64,000 bases of DNA from Tateyamaria omphalii (GTDB lineage: Bacteria; Pseudomonadota; Alphaproteobacteria; Rhodobacterales; Rhodobacteraceae), in assembly GCF_019802125.1 (NCBI RefSeq), contig NZ_JAHVHT010000007.1, forward strand, positions 1 through 64,000. Direction: 5' to 3'. The notes under the pieces were generated by a model. It saw nothing but the letters and a program-made list of their open reading frames with translations, made no database searches and was not told the origin of the DNA. Positions 56,906-64,000 of this stretch are shown here, piece by piece. Made by a program: the position numbers and the translations under genes. Every line of letters begins with the position of its first letter. Position 1 is the first letter of the stretch.

Positions 56906-57841
56906 GTGGACACCTCTGCCGTCCTTCTCAAAGGTCCCAAGGATCTGGATGTGGACACGCTGGCGCTGACCGCGCCGGGGGCGGGTGATCTGGTTGTCGA
57001 GGTGACCCATTCGGGCATTTCCACTGGAACCGAAAAGCTGTTCTGGACGGGCGAGATGCCACCCTTTCCCGGCATGGGCTATCCGCTGGTGCCGGGCTAC
57101 GAGGCTGCCGGTGAGGTTGTCGAGGCCGGTCCGCTGACGGGCTTCAAGCCGGGCGACCGTGTCTTTGTGCCGGGGTCGAATTGTTTCGAGGGCGCCTTTG
57201 GCCTGTTCGGTGGCGCGGCGAAAACGCTGATCACTGACAGCGCGCGGGTGACCCGGATTGATCCCGAGCTGGGTGCAGAGGGTGCGCTGCTGGCGCTGGC
57301 CGCGACGGCCCGTCATGCGATGGCCGGGATGAACAAGGCGGTGCCGGATCTGATTGTCGGGCATGGCGTTTTGGGTCGGCTGCTGGCGCGGCTGACGATT
57401 GCCTCGGGTGCGCCTGCGCCGGTGGTGTGGGAGATTGACACCGCCCGCCGCGATGGCGCGCAGGGCTATGAAGTCATGCACCCAGACGATGACGCGCGTC
57501 GGGATTACCGGTCGATCTACGATGCCTCCGGTCGTGGCGACTTGCTGAACGATCTGGTGGGCCGCATCGCCAAGGGTGGCGAGATTGTGCTGGCCGGGTT
57601 CTATACCGCGCCGCTGAGTTTTGCCTTCCCGCCCGCCTTTATGAAAGAGGCGCGGTTTCGGGTAGCGGCCGAATGGACCCGTGAGGATCTGGCCGCGACG
57701 CGCGCGCTGGTCGAGTGCGGGGCGCTGCGGCTCGATGGCCTTATCACACATACACGGCCCGCCGCCGATGCGCGCGCGGCCTATGAACAGGCGTTCACCG
57801 ATGGCGCTTGCCTGAAGATGATTTTGGATTGGGAGCACTGA
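56906..57841 (+). CDS. bchC: 3-hydroxyethyl bacteriochlorophyllide a dehydrogenase
   Basis: A 311-residue zinc-alcohol-dehydrogenase-like enzyme oxidising the C3 hydroxyethyl to acetyl. [39 protein letters not shown] and [15 protein letters not shown] (nucleotide-binding) are characteristic. The start is GTG at 56906 with AAGGGAGA upstream. It is the first gene after the PpsR-controlled promoter and lies four bases before bchX. Confidence 0.95.
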   Translation: MDTSAVLLKGPKDLDVDTLALTAPGAGDLVVEVTHSGISTGTEKLFWTGEMPPFPGMGYPLVPGYEAAGEVVEAGPLTGFKPGDRVFVPGSNCFEGAFGLFGGAAKTLITDSARVTRIDPELGAEGALLALAATARHAMAGMNKAVPDLIVGHGVLGRLLARLTIASGAPAPVVWEIDTARRDGAQGYEVMHPDDDARRDYRSIYDASGRGDLLNDLVGRIAKGGEIVLAGFYTAPLSFAFPPAFMKEARFRVAAEWTREDLAATRALVECGALRLDGLITHTRPAADARAAYEQAFTDGACLKMILDWEH

Positions 57842-57845
57842 AGCG

Positions 57846-58847
57846 ATGAAAGACGAGGTTCCTAACCTGAAGGATTTCGATCAGCGTCTGCGGGACGAGG
57901 CCAACGAAGACCTGGCTGACGTGCTGCCGCAGGAGGCGACGAAGAAGACGCAGATCATCGCGATCTATGGCAAGGGCGGGATTGGCAAGTCGTTCACTCT
58001 CGCTAACCTGAGCCACATGATGGCGGAGCAGGGCAAGCGGGTCTTGCTGATTGGCTGTGATCCGAAGTCGGATACCACCAGCCTGCTCTTTGGCGGCAAG
58101 GCGTGCCCGACCATCATCGAGACATCCACGAAGAAGAAGCTGGCCGGGGAAGAGGTTGCCATCGGCGACGTGTGCTTCAAGCGCGGCGGTGTGTTTGCAA
58201 TGGAGCTGGGCGGGCCCGAAGTGGGCCGCGGCTGCGGTGGCCGGGGGATTATCCATGGCTTTGAACTCCTCGAAAAACTTGGCTTCCATGATTGGGATTT
58301 CGACTATGTCCTCCTGGATTTTCTCGGAGATGTGGTCTGTGGCGGTTTCGGCCTGCCCATCGCGCGGGACATGGCTCAGAAAGTGATCCTGGTCGGATCA
58401 AACGATTTGCAGTCGCTGTATGTGGCCAACAACGTCTGTTCGGCGGTGGAGTATTTCCGCAAGCTGGGCGGCAATGTCGGCGTCGCGGGCCTGGTCATCA
58501 ACAAGGATGACGGGTCGGGCGAGGCGCAGGCCTTTGCCAAGGCGGTGGACATCCCGGTGCTGGCGTCGATCCCGCAGGATGATGACCTGCGCAAGAAATC
58601 GGCCAACTACCAGATTGTCGGCACTGCGGAGAGCCAGTGGGGCGCGTTGTTTGCCGAGCTGGGCATGAACGTGGCTGATGCGCCGCCGGTGCGGCCAGCG
58701 CCGCTGTCGCAGGACGGGCTGCTGGAGCTGTTCGATGGGTCGGACACCGGCGCGGGCGTGGTTCTGGAGCCTGCGACCGATACCGATATGCGCGGCAAGA
58801 ATGCGAAGCCCAAGGAAAGCCTGGAGGTGGTCTATGACGACGCCTGA
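57846..58847 (+). CDS. bchX: Chlorophyllide reductase iron protein subunit X
   Basis: A 333-residue NifH-like ATPase supplying electrons to BchYZ for ring B reduction. Walker A is [17 protein letters not shown]; the bridging-cluster cysteines are in GRGCGGRGI and DVVCGGFGLP; IGCDPKSDTTSLL is the switch region. The C-terminal tail is somewhat extended and acidic. It overlaps a 66-codon frame by 14 bases instead of running directly into bchY. Confidence 0.96.
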   Translation: MKDEVPNLKDFDQRLRDEANEDLADVLPQEATKKTQIIAIYGKGGIGKSFTLANLSHMMAEQGKRVLLIGCDPKSDTTSLLFGGKACPTIIETSTKKKLAGEEVAIGDVCFKRGGVFAMELGGPEVGRGCGGRGIIHGFELLEKLGFHDWDFDYVLLDFLGDVVCGGFGLPIARDMAQKVILVGSNDLQSLYVANNVCSAVEYFRKLGGNVGVAGLVINKDDGSGEAQAFAKAVDIPVLASIPQDDDLRKKSANYQIVGTAESQWGALFAELGMNVADAPPVRPAPLSQDGLLELFDGSDTGAGVVLEPATDTDMRGKNAKPKESLEVVYDDA

Positions 58848-59034
58848 CATTCGGTCCGCGGAGGAATTGCGCGCGTCGAGCGTGATTTTGGCGCAGCGCA
58901 GCCGATTGGCCGCAGCGCTTGCCGAAAGGAGCATTACCAAGTCCAACAGCCTGCGCACCCGGTCGGACAGGCTGTGCGTGCTGTATTCCAGCCTGGACCC
59001 GGTATCCTATGCCCAGTGGGTCGAGATGGAATGA
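58834..59034 (+). CDS. Hypothetical 66-residue protein between bchX and bchY
   Basis: The ATG at 58834 has GGAGGT five bases upstream and overlaps bchX by 14 bases; the stop at 59032-59034 overlaps the bchY ATG. The product begins MTTPDIRSAEELRASSVILA and continues with a basic helical stretch (QRSRLAAALAERSITKSNSL), then a C-terminal [12 protein letters not shown]. There is no membrane segment. I do not recognise it. Coupling on both sides and codon use like its neighbours support translation; it may be a small accessory of chlorophyllide reductase or a translational bridge. Confidence 0.65.
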   Translation: MTTPDIRSAEELRASSVILAQRSRLAAALAERSITKSNSLRTRSDRLCVLYSSLDPVSYAQWVEME

Positions 59035-60599
59035 GCGCCAAGGTCACATATGACGCCTCGGAAGAGGTTGTCGTGACCGAAGGTCACCCGCGCGAGGCCG
59101 AGATGCCTGGCGGGCAGGCGCCTGTGGATGGGCTTGGCTGCCATTCCGGCTCCGAAATGGAGAAGGCTGCCCGCATGGCAGGCAACTCCGAGATGCTGGA
59201 CAAGTTCGCCGAAGATTACCCGCAAGGACCCCATGACAAGCCGCAGAGCATGTGCCCGGCATTCGGGTCGTTGCGCGTGGGTTTGCGGATGCGCCGGGTG
59301 GCGACCGTGTTGAGCGGGTCGGCGTGCTGTGTGTACGGGCTGACCTTTGTGTCCCATTTCTACGGGGCGCGGCGGTCGGTTGGCTATGTGCCTTTCAACT
59401 CTGAGACGCTGGTGACTGGCAAGCTGTTCGAGGACATTCGCGAGAGCGTTCACGACCTTGCCGATCCCGACAAGTACGACGCCATTGTCGTGACGAACCT
59501 GTGTGTTCCGACCGCATCCGGCGTGCCGCTGCGGCTGTTGCCCAGCGAAATCAATGGTGTCCGGATCGTCGGGATCGACGTGCCCGGATTTGGTATTCCC
59601 ACCCATGCCGAGGCCAAGGATGTTCTGGCCGGAGCAATGCTGAACTATGCCCGCGCCGAAGTGGAGGCGGGGCCGGTGGCGGCTCCCGTGGGTGGGAAAT
59701 CTGATCGCCCGACCGTGGCGCTGCTGGGTGAGATGTTCCCGGCGGACCCCATGATGATCGGGCAGATGCTCGCGCCTTTGGGACTTGCCGCGGGGCCGGT
59801 TGTGCCGTGCCGCGAGTGGCGCGAGCTCTACGCCGCTTTGGACAGTGCGGTCGTGGCGGCGGTGCATCCGTTTTATACTGCAGCTGTTCGTGAGTTCGAG
59901 GCCGCTGGGCGGCCCATTGTTGGCTCTGCCCCCGTGGGTCGTGATGGCACTGCGGCGTGGCTGAAGGCCATTGGCGAAGCGCATGGTTGTTCTGCTGAGC
60001 AGATTGCAGAAGCGCAGAATGCGATGTTGCCGGCGATTTCCGGTGCGCTCGGTGCGATGCCGATCAAGGGGACCATTACGCTGTCTGGCTATGAAGGGTC
60101 CGAGTTGCTGGTCGCCCGCCTGCTGATCGAGAGCGGGGCGGAGGTGCCTTATGTGGGCACCGCTTGCCCTCGGACGCCTTGGAACGCCGAGGATCAGGCG
60201 TGGCTTGAGGCGAAGGGCGTGAAGGTCAAGTTCCGTGCGTCGCTGGAAGATGATTGTGCGGCGATGGAGGCGGTGAAGCCCGACCTCGCCATTGGCACGA
60301 CGCCGGTGGTGCAGAAGGCCAAGGAGCTGGGTGTGCCTGGCTTGTATTTCACCAACCTAATTTCGGCGCGGCCGCTGATGGGACCAGCCGGTGCCGGATC
60401 TTTGGCGCAGGTCATCAATGCCGCCATCGCCAACAAGGGCCGCATGGATCACATGCGCGCGTTCTTTGAAGGTGTGGGCGAGGGTGACACCGCTGGCGTC
60501 TGGGAAGGCGACCCGAATCTGCGCCCCGACTTCCGGGCGCAGAACGCCAAGAAGCTGGAACGCCAGGCCAAGGCCGCGAAGGCGGCGGAGATGATTTGA
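59031..60599 (+). CDS. bchY: Chlorophyllide reductase subunit Y
   Basis: A 522-residue nitrogenase-like subunit. Cluster cysteines appear in [24 protein letters not shown] and [33 protein letters not shown] is a family segment. The ATG at 59031 ([20 protein letters not shown]) lies in the stop of the 66-codon ORF. The gap to bchZ is enlarged to 91 bp by a pair of dispersed repeats. Confidence 0.95.
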   Translation: MSAKVTYDASEEVVVTEGHPREAEMPGGQAPVDGLGCHSGSEMEKAARMAGNSEMLDKFAEDYPQGPHDKPQSMCPAFGSLRVGLRMRRVATVLSGSACCVYGLTFVSHFYGARRSVGYVPFNSETLVTGKLFEDIRESVHDLADPDKYDAIVVTNLCVPTASGVPLRLLPSEINGVRIVGIDVPGFGIPTHAEAKDVLAGAMLNYARAEVEAGPVAAPVGGKSDRPTVALLGEMFPADPMMIGQMLAPLGLAAGPVVPCREWRELYAALDSAVVAAVHPFYTAAVREFEAAGRPIVGSAPVGRDGTAAWLKAIGEAHGCSAEQIAEAQNAMLPAISGALGAMPIKGTITLSGYEGSELLVARLLIESGAEVPYVGTACPRTPWNAEDQAWLEAKGVKVKFRASLEDDCAAMEAVKPDLAIGTTPVVQKAKELGVPGLYFTNLISARPLMGPAGAGSLAQVINAAIANKGRMDHMRAFFEGVGEGDTAGVWEGDPNLRPDFRAQNAKKLERQAKAAKAAEMI

Positions 60600-60627
60600 T
60601 GGCTTGGCGGGTGACATACGGATGCGC

Positions 60628-60676
60628 GGTGCGCAGCAAGTGCGCACCCTACGTAGGGTGTGCATTCATGCGCACC
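60628..60676. repeat. Head-to-head pair of dispersed repeat C between bchY and bchZ
   Basis: GGTGCGCA/TGCGCACC (60628-60648) is followed by CCTACG and a mirrored copy GGTGTGCA/TGCGCACC (60657-60676). The junction is the perfect palindrome CACCCTACGTAGGGTG (60645-60660). The pair sits just before the bchZ ribosome site and opens a false upstream start at 60604. Confidence 0.75.
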
Positions 60677-60690
60677 ATTGGCGGTGCCTC

Positions 60691-62181
60691 ATGCTGATCA
60701 TGGATCACGACAGGGCAGGCGGATACTGGGGCGCGGTTTACGCGTTCTGCGCCGTGAAGGGCCTGCAATGCGTCATCGACGGCCCGGTGGGGTGCGAGAA
60801 CCTGCCGGTGACGTCTGTGCTGCACTACACCGATGCCCTGCCGCCCCATGAGTTGCCCATCGTGACCACCGGTCTGGGCGAGGAGGAGCTGGGCCGCGAC
60901 GGGACCGAGGGTGCGATGAAGCGCGCCTGGGGCACGCTTGATCCGGCGCTGCCTGCGGTTGTCGTCACCGGTTCTATCGCCGAGATGATCGGCGGTGGCG
61001 TCACGCCCCAAGGTACCAATATTCAGAGATTTCTGCCACGCACCATCGACGAAGATCAGTGGGAAGCAGCAGACCGGGCCATGACCTGGATCTTTACCGA
61101 GTTCGGTATGACCAAGGGTCGGATGCCCCGCGAGGCCAAGCGGGAGGAGAACGCGAAGCCTCGTGTGAACATCCTGGGTCCGATGTACGGCACGTTCAAC
61201 ATGCCGTCGGACCTGGCGGAGATCCGGCGCCTTGTCGAAGGCATCGGATGCGAGGTCAACATGGTGATGCCGCTGGGCGCCCATGTGGCCGAAATGCGAA
61301 ATCTGGTGAATGCGGATGTGAACATCTGCATGTACCGCGAGTTCGGGCGCGGATTGTGTGAGCTTCTTGCCAAGCCATACCTGCAAGCCCCGATAGGGGT
61401 CGAGAGTACGACCAAGTTCCTGCGCGCACTGGGGACCTTGGTCGGCCTCGACCCCGAACCTTTTATCCAGCGCGAAAAGCATTCGACGCTGAAGCCTGTG
61501 TGGGACCTGTGGCGGTCCGTGACGCAGGATTTCTTTGCGACCGCCAGCTTTGCCGTGGTGGCGAACGAGACTTATGCCCGGGGTCTGCGCCTGTTTCTTG
61601 AGGACGACATGGGCCTGCCATGTGCATTCGCGACGGCGCGTGTGGCGGGCAAGAAGACCAACAACGAGGAAGTGCGCGCCTGGATGGGCCAGAAGCGCCC
61701 CTTGGTCGTGTTCGGGTCCATCAATGAAAAGATGTATCTGGCCGAGATGAAGGGCGGGCATGGGCCCAGCCCTGCGTTCATTCCCGCCAGCTTCCCCGGT
61801 GCCGCGATCCGGCGGTCCACTGGTACGCCGTTCATGGGCTATGCTGGCGCGACCTATGTGATCCAAGAGGTCTGCAACGGTCTCTTTGACGCGCTGTTCC
61901 ACATTCTGCCCTTGGCCACCGACATGGATGCGGCCGAGGCGACACCGACGACCCTGCGCAGGGATTTCCCCTGGGATGCCGATGCGCAGGCCATGCTCGA
62001 CAAGATTGTCGAACAACACCCCATCCTGACCCGGATTTCCGCGGCCAAGACCCTGCGCGATGCGGCTGAGCAAGCAGCCCTCGCGCAAGGCGCGGACCGG
62101 GTCGTGATCGAAACCGTGCGCGCATTAGACCCGGCTTTGGCCGGGTCGTCAGACAACGTTTCCGAAGGAGGAACAGCATGA
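60691..62181 (+). CDS. bchZ: Chlorophyllide reductase subunit Z
   Basis: A 496-residue nitrogenase-like subunit partnering BchY. The start [20 protein letters not shown] at 60691 matches known BchZ N-termini; the frame extends upstream only through repeat [23 protein letters not shown] carries a cluster Cys, and [20 protein letters not shown] and [20 protein letters not shown] are signatures. The stop overlaps pufQ (ATGA). Confidence 0.95.
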   Translation: MLIMDHDRAGGYWGAVYAFCAVKGLQCVIDGPVGCENLPVTSVLHYTDALPPHELPIVTTGLGEEELGRDGTEGAMKRAWGTLDPALPAVVVTGSIAEMIGGGVTPQGTNIQRFLPRTIDEDQWEAADRAMTWIFTEFGMTKGRMPREAKREENAKPRVNILGPMYGTFNMPSDLAEIRRLVEGIGCEVNMVMPLGAHVAEMRNLVNADVNICMYREFGRGLCELLAKPYLQAPIGVESTTKFLRALGTLVGLDPEPFIQREKHSTLKPVWDLWRSVTQDFFATASFAVVANETYARGLRLFLEDDMGLPCAFATARVAGKKTNNEEVRAWMGQKRPLVVFGSINEKMYLAEMKGGHGPSPAFIPASFPGAAIRRSTGTPFMGYAGATYVIQEVCNGLFDALFHILPLATDMDAAEATPTTLRRDFPWDADAQAMLDKIVEQHPILTRISAAKTLRDAAEQAALAQGADRVVIETVRALDPALAGSSDNVSEGGTA

Positions 62182-62408
62182 CTGACATGACATCGAACGT
62201 GGTCACCGAGACCCATGCGAAAAAGCGCAACGGCGAACGGACCGAGTTCATGGTCTATTTCGCGATCATCTTTGTGGCGACCCTGCCGCTGGCCTGCCTG
62301 ACCTGGGCGCTGGCCGCGATCAAGTCGCGCAGTTTCACCGACAAGGGCCCGATGGCCCGGGCCTGGACCCAGGCACGGATCATCACGCCGATGATCTTCA
62401 ACGCGTGA
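62178..62408 (+). CDS. pufQ: PufQ, bacteriochlorophyll-related small membrane protein
   Basis: A 76-residue protein with one hydrophobic helix ([20 protein letters not shown], about 24-43). A hydrophilic N-terminus and the C-terminal [20 protein letters not shown] are typical of PufQ. It is thought to assist bacteriochlorophyll production or delivery to nascent complexes. It is coupled to bchZ and followed by a 159-bp leader before pufB in which only short hairpins are visible. Confidence 0.93.
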   Translation: MTDMTSNVVTETHAKKRNGERTEFMVYFAIIFVATLPLACLTWALAAIKSRSFTDKGPMARAWTQARIITPMIFNA

Positions 62409-62567
62409 TCCTCACGCCGACATATCAAGGTTTTCTCGGACAGTGTGCGCCTGCCGAGACACGAGACTGGACGCCTGGCAACAGGTGGACAGAGCCCGGA
62501 GGGGGTGACCCCGATGGACCCGGCCGCGGGGTGCGCGGCGTCAGCACTGAATTCCGGAGGAATTACT

Positions 62568-62723
62568 ATGGCTGAAAACCTGTCATTCACAGGTCTCACA
62601 GACGAGCAGGCGCAAGAGCTGCACGCTGTCTACATGAGCGGGCTCTGGCTTTTCACAGCCGTGGCCGTTGTCGCTCACTTGGCAACGTACATCTGGCGTC
62701 CCTGGTTCGCGAACGGTTGGTAA
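62568..62723 (+). CDS. pufB: Light-harvesting 1 beta polypeptide
   Basis: A 51-residue antenna subunit: [20 protein letters not shown], one helix with the bacteriochlorophyll-binding His in [13 protein letters not shown], and the C-terminal aromatic motif [23 protein letters not shown] gives a strong ribosome site before the ATG at 62568. It is nine bases before pufA. Residue pattern and length are those of a functional LH1 beta. Confidence 0.97.
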   Translation: MAENLSFTGLTDEQAQELHAVYMSGLWLFTAVAVVAHLATYIWRPWFANGW

Positions 62724-62732
62724 GGACAAGAC

Positions 62733-62891
62733 ATGGCAAAGTTCTACAAGATCTGGCTCATTTTTGATCCCCGCCGCGTGTTCGTAGCGCAAGGCGTCTT
62801 CTTGTTCCTGCTGGCAGCGATGATTCACCTCGTCCTGCTGAGCACGGAGCACTTCAACTGGTTCGAGCTGGCAGCCCAAGGCGCCCAGTAA
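62733..62891 (+). CDS. pufA: Light-harvesting 1 alpha polypeptide
   Basis: A 52-residue antenna subunit: [20 protein letters not shown], then a helix with the bacteriochlorophyll-binding His in [26 protein letters not shown] precedes the ATG. With pufB it builds the LH1 ring round the reaction centre. It ends 143 bp before pufL; a stable hairpin lies in that gap. Confidence 0.97.
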   Translation: MAKFYKIWLIFDPRRVFVAQGVFLFLLAAMIHLVLLSTEHFNWFELAAQGAQ

Positions 62892-62920
62892 GCACCGGTC
62901 CGAAGGGATCCAAAACAATC

Positions 62921-62962
62921 GCTGCGGGCGGGGCATAAAGTGCGCCCCTGCCTGCCCGCAGC
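62921..62962 (+). other. Intercistronic hairpin pufA-pufL
   Basis: GCTGCGGGC (62921-62929) pairs with GCCCGCAGC (62954-62962), with an inner GGGGC/GCCCC stem. In Rhodobacter a hairpin at this place protects pufBA mRNA from 3' decay and sets the antenna to reaction-centre ratio; the same role is likely here. Confidence 0.8.
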
Positions 62963-63034
62963 AAACCACTTCTGACGACAAAAGACGGCTGACGTCCCCC
63001 GGGGGGCCGCGCCGCCAAACGCGGAGATAGAGAG

Positions 63035-63898
63035 ATGGCGTTGCTATCCTTCGAACGAAAGTATCGCGTCCGCGGAGGGACGCTGATCGGCGGCGATCTG
63101 TTCGACTTCTGGGTCGGCCCATTCTACGTGGGCTTTTTCGGGGTCACGACTGCCTTTTTTGCACTGCTGGGCACTATCCTGATTTTCTGGGGCGCATCTC
63201 AGCAAGGCACATTCAACCCCTGGCTTATCAACATCGCACCGCCGGACCTGAGTTACGGTCTGGGCATGGCGCCGCTGATGGAAGGCGGGCTGTGGCAGAT
63301 CATCACGATCTGTGCGACCGGTGCGTTCATCTCATGGGCGCTGCGCGAGGTTGAGATCTGCCGCAAGCTGGGCATGGGCTACCATGTGCCCATCGGCTTT
63401 GCCTTTGCGATCTTTGCCTATGTGACGCTGGTGATCTTCCGCCCGCTGCTGATGGGTGCGTGGGGGCACGGCTTCCCTTATGGCATTTTCAGCCACCTCG
63501 ATTGGGTGAGCAACACGGGCTACGCCTATCTCCACTTCCACTACAACCCGGCGCATATGCTGGCGGTCACGCTGTTCTTCACGACCACGCTGGCGCTGGC
63601 GCTGCACGGCGCGCTGATCCTGTCCGCGGCAAACCCCGAAGAGGGCGAGCTGGCCAAAACGCCGGATCACGAGGACACGTTCTTCCGTGACTTCATCGGC
63701 TATTCGATCGGCACGCTGGGCATTCACCGTCTGGGTTGGCTTCTGGCCATCAACGCGGGCTTCTGGAGTGCGATCTGCATCATCATTTCCGGCCCGGTCT
63801 GGACCGCTGGCTGGCCCGAATGGTGGAACTGGTGGCTGAACTTGCCCATCTGGGGCGCCGATCCGCTGCCTGTCTATCAATCCGGATTTGGGGGCTAA
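63035..63898 (+). CDS. pufL: Photosynthetic reaction centre L subunit
   Basis: A 287-residue five-helix membrane subunit. [20 protein letters not shown] opens it; the His ligands of the special pair and iron are in [20 protein letters not shown] and [34 protein letters not shown] ends the protein. GAGATAGAGAG precedes the ATG. It is a little longer than Rhodobacter L because of a few C-terminal residues. Confidence 0.97.
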   Translation: MALLSFERKYRVRGGTLIGGDLFDFWVGPFYVGFFGVTTAFFALLGTILIFWGASQQGTFNPWLINIAPPDLSYGLGMAPLMEGGLWQIITICATGAFISWALREVEICRKLGMGYHVPIGFAFAIFAYVTLVIFRPLLMGAWGHGFPYGIFSHLDWVSNTGYAYLHFHYNPAHMLAVTLFFTTTLALALHGALILSAANPEEGELAKTPDHEDTFFRDFIGYSIGTLGIHRLGWLLAINAGFWSAICIIISGPVWTAGWPEWWNWWLNLPIWGADPLPVYQSGFGG

Positions 63899-63902
63899 GA
63901 TC

Positions 63903-64000
63903 ATGGCTGTTGAATATCAAAATATCTTCACCCAGGTCCAAGTTCAGGGGAACCCCGAATGGGGCATGGACGACAGTGGCGATATGACACGCGAGCGTGT
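63903..64000 (+). CDS. pufM: Photosynthetic reaction centre M subunit (5' part)
   Basis: From ATG 63903 the frame reads MAVEYQNIFTQVQVQGNPEW and continues GMDDSGDMTRERV to the window end. This is the cytoplasmic N-terminus of the M subunit, four bases after the pufL stop. The rest, and any pufC or pufX, lies beyond the window. Confidence 0.95.
   Translation, partial: MAVEYQNIFTQVQVQGNPEWGMDDSGDMTRER

Noticed and set aside
60604..60690. N-terminal extension of bchZ by 29 codons
   Set aside because: The extension is translated repeat C DNA and is not expected in BchZ; the ATG at 60691 matches family N-termini.

Overview
The window is high-GC alphaproteobacterial DNA and carries nearly all of a photosynthesis gene cluster (PGC) of the aerobic anoxygenic phototroph type. 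It has acsF but no bchE here, a spheroidene-type carotenoid set (crtA, crtCDEF, crtIB), PpsR and PpaA regulators, and puf and puh genes. Gene content, the many ATGA overlaps and the short dispersed palindromes point to the Roseobacter group of Rhodobacteraceae. The species cannot be fixed from the sequence alone.

Layout. 1-14.2 kb is ordinary accessory or metabolic DNA: a TetR regulator with a quinone reductase, a histone-deacetylase-like amidohydrolase, a cupin, an orphan peptide-binding protein, panBC, an M20 deacylase, a persulfide-dioxygenase/rhodanese pair, a VapBC-type module, an FAH-family enzyme, glpDK and a LysE exporter. 14.2-20.3 kb (minus strand) holds ppaA-ppsR-bchG-bch2-bchP-idi. 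20.6-36.8 kb (plus strand) holds bchFNBHLM-lhaA-puhABC-(98-aa ORF)-acsF-puhE-hemA-cycA. 37.0-40.1 kb holds opgD-like, lipoprotein and DinB genes. 40.07-43.7 kb is a complete plasmid-type replication and partition module: a DnaA-like replicase, an origin candidate with a DnaA box and iterons, parA and parB. 43.7-48.1 kb (minus) holds crtA-bchI-bchD-bchO. 48.2-64 kb holds crtIB-tspO, an inserted leucine-rich-repeat gene, crtDC, crtEF-bchCX-(66-aa ORF)-bchYZ-pufQBALM, with pufM cut by the window end.

How it fits together. hemA, bchHDIO, bchM, acsF, bchNBL, bchF, bchXYZ, bchC, bchG and bchP make bacteriochlorophyll a. The crt genes and idi make the carotenoid. puf, puh, lhaA and bch2 build the RC-LH1 core complex, and cytochrome c2 returns electrons. 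Seven TGT-N12-ACA PpsR sites and two FNR-type boxes lie at the expected divergent promoters (ppaA/bchF, crtA/crtI, crtD/crtE, bchC, bchG).

The most unusual feature is the replicon between the two halves of the PGC. Plasmid-borne PGCs with DnaA-like replicons have been described in Roseobacter litoralis and Sulfitobacter guttiformis, so the arrangement has precedent. Here, however, twelve copies of a 16-bp palindrome (TGTCCCCGCGGGGACA and close variants), a candidate partition centromere, run from the parA leader through parA and past parB into the reading frames of bchO and bchD. Strand composition (C-rich to G-rich on the plus strand) also switches at about 43.7-44.5 kb, next to the replicon. 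Other unexplained structure: a run of four three-base-loop hairpins between acsF and puhE, paired hairpins between bchN and bchB, and three families of short dispersed repeats, one of them translated inside bchB.
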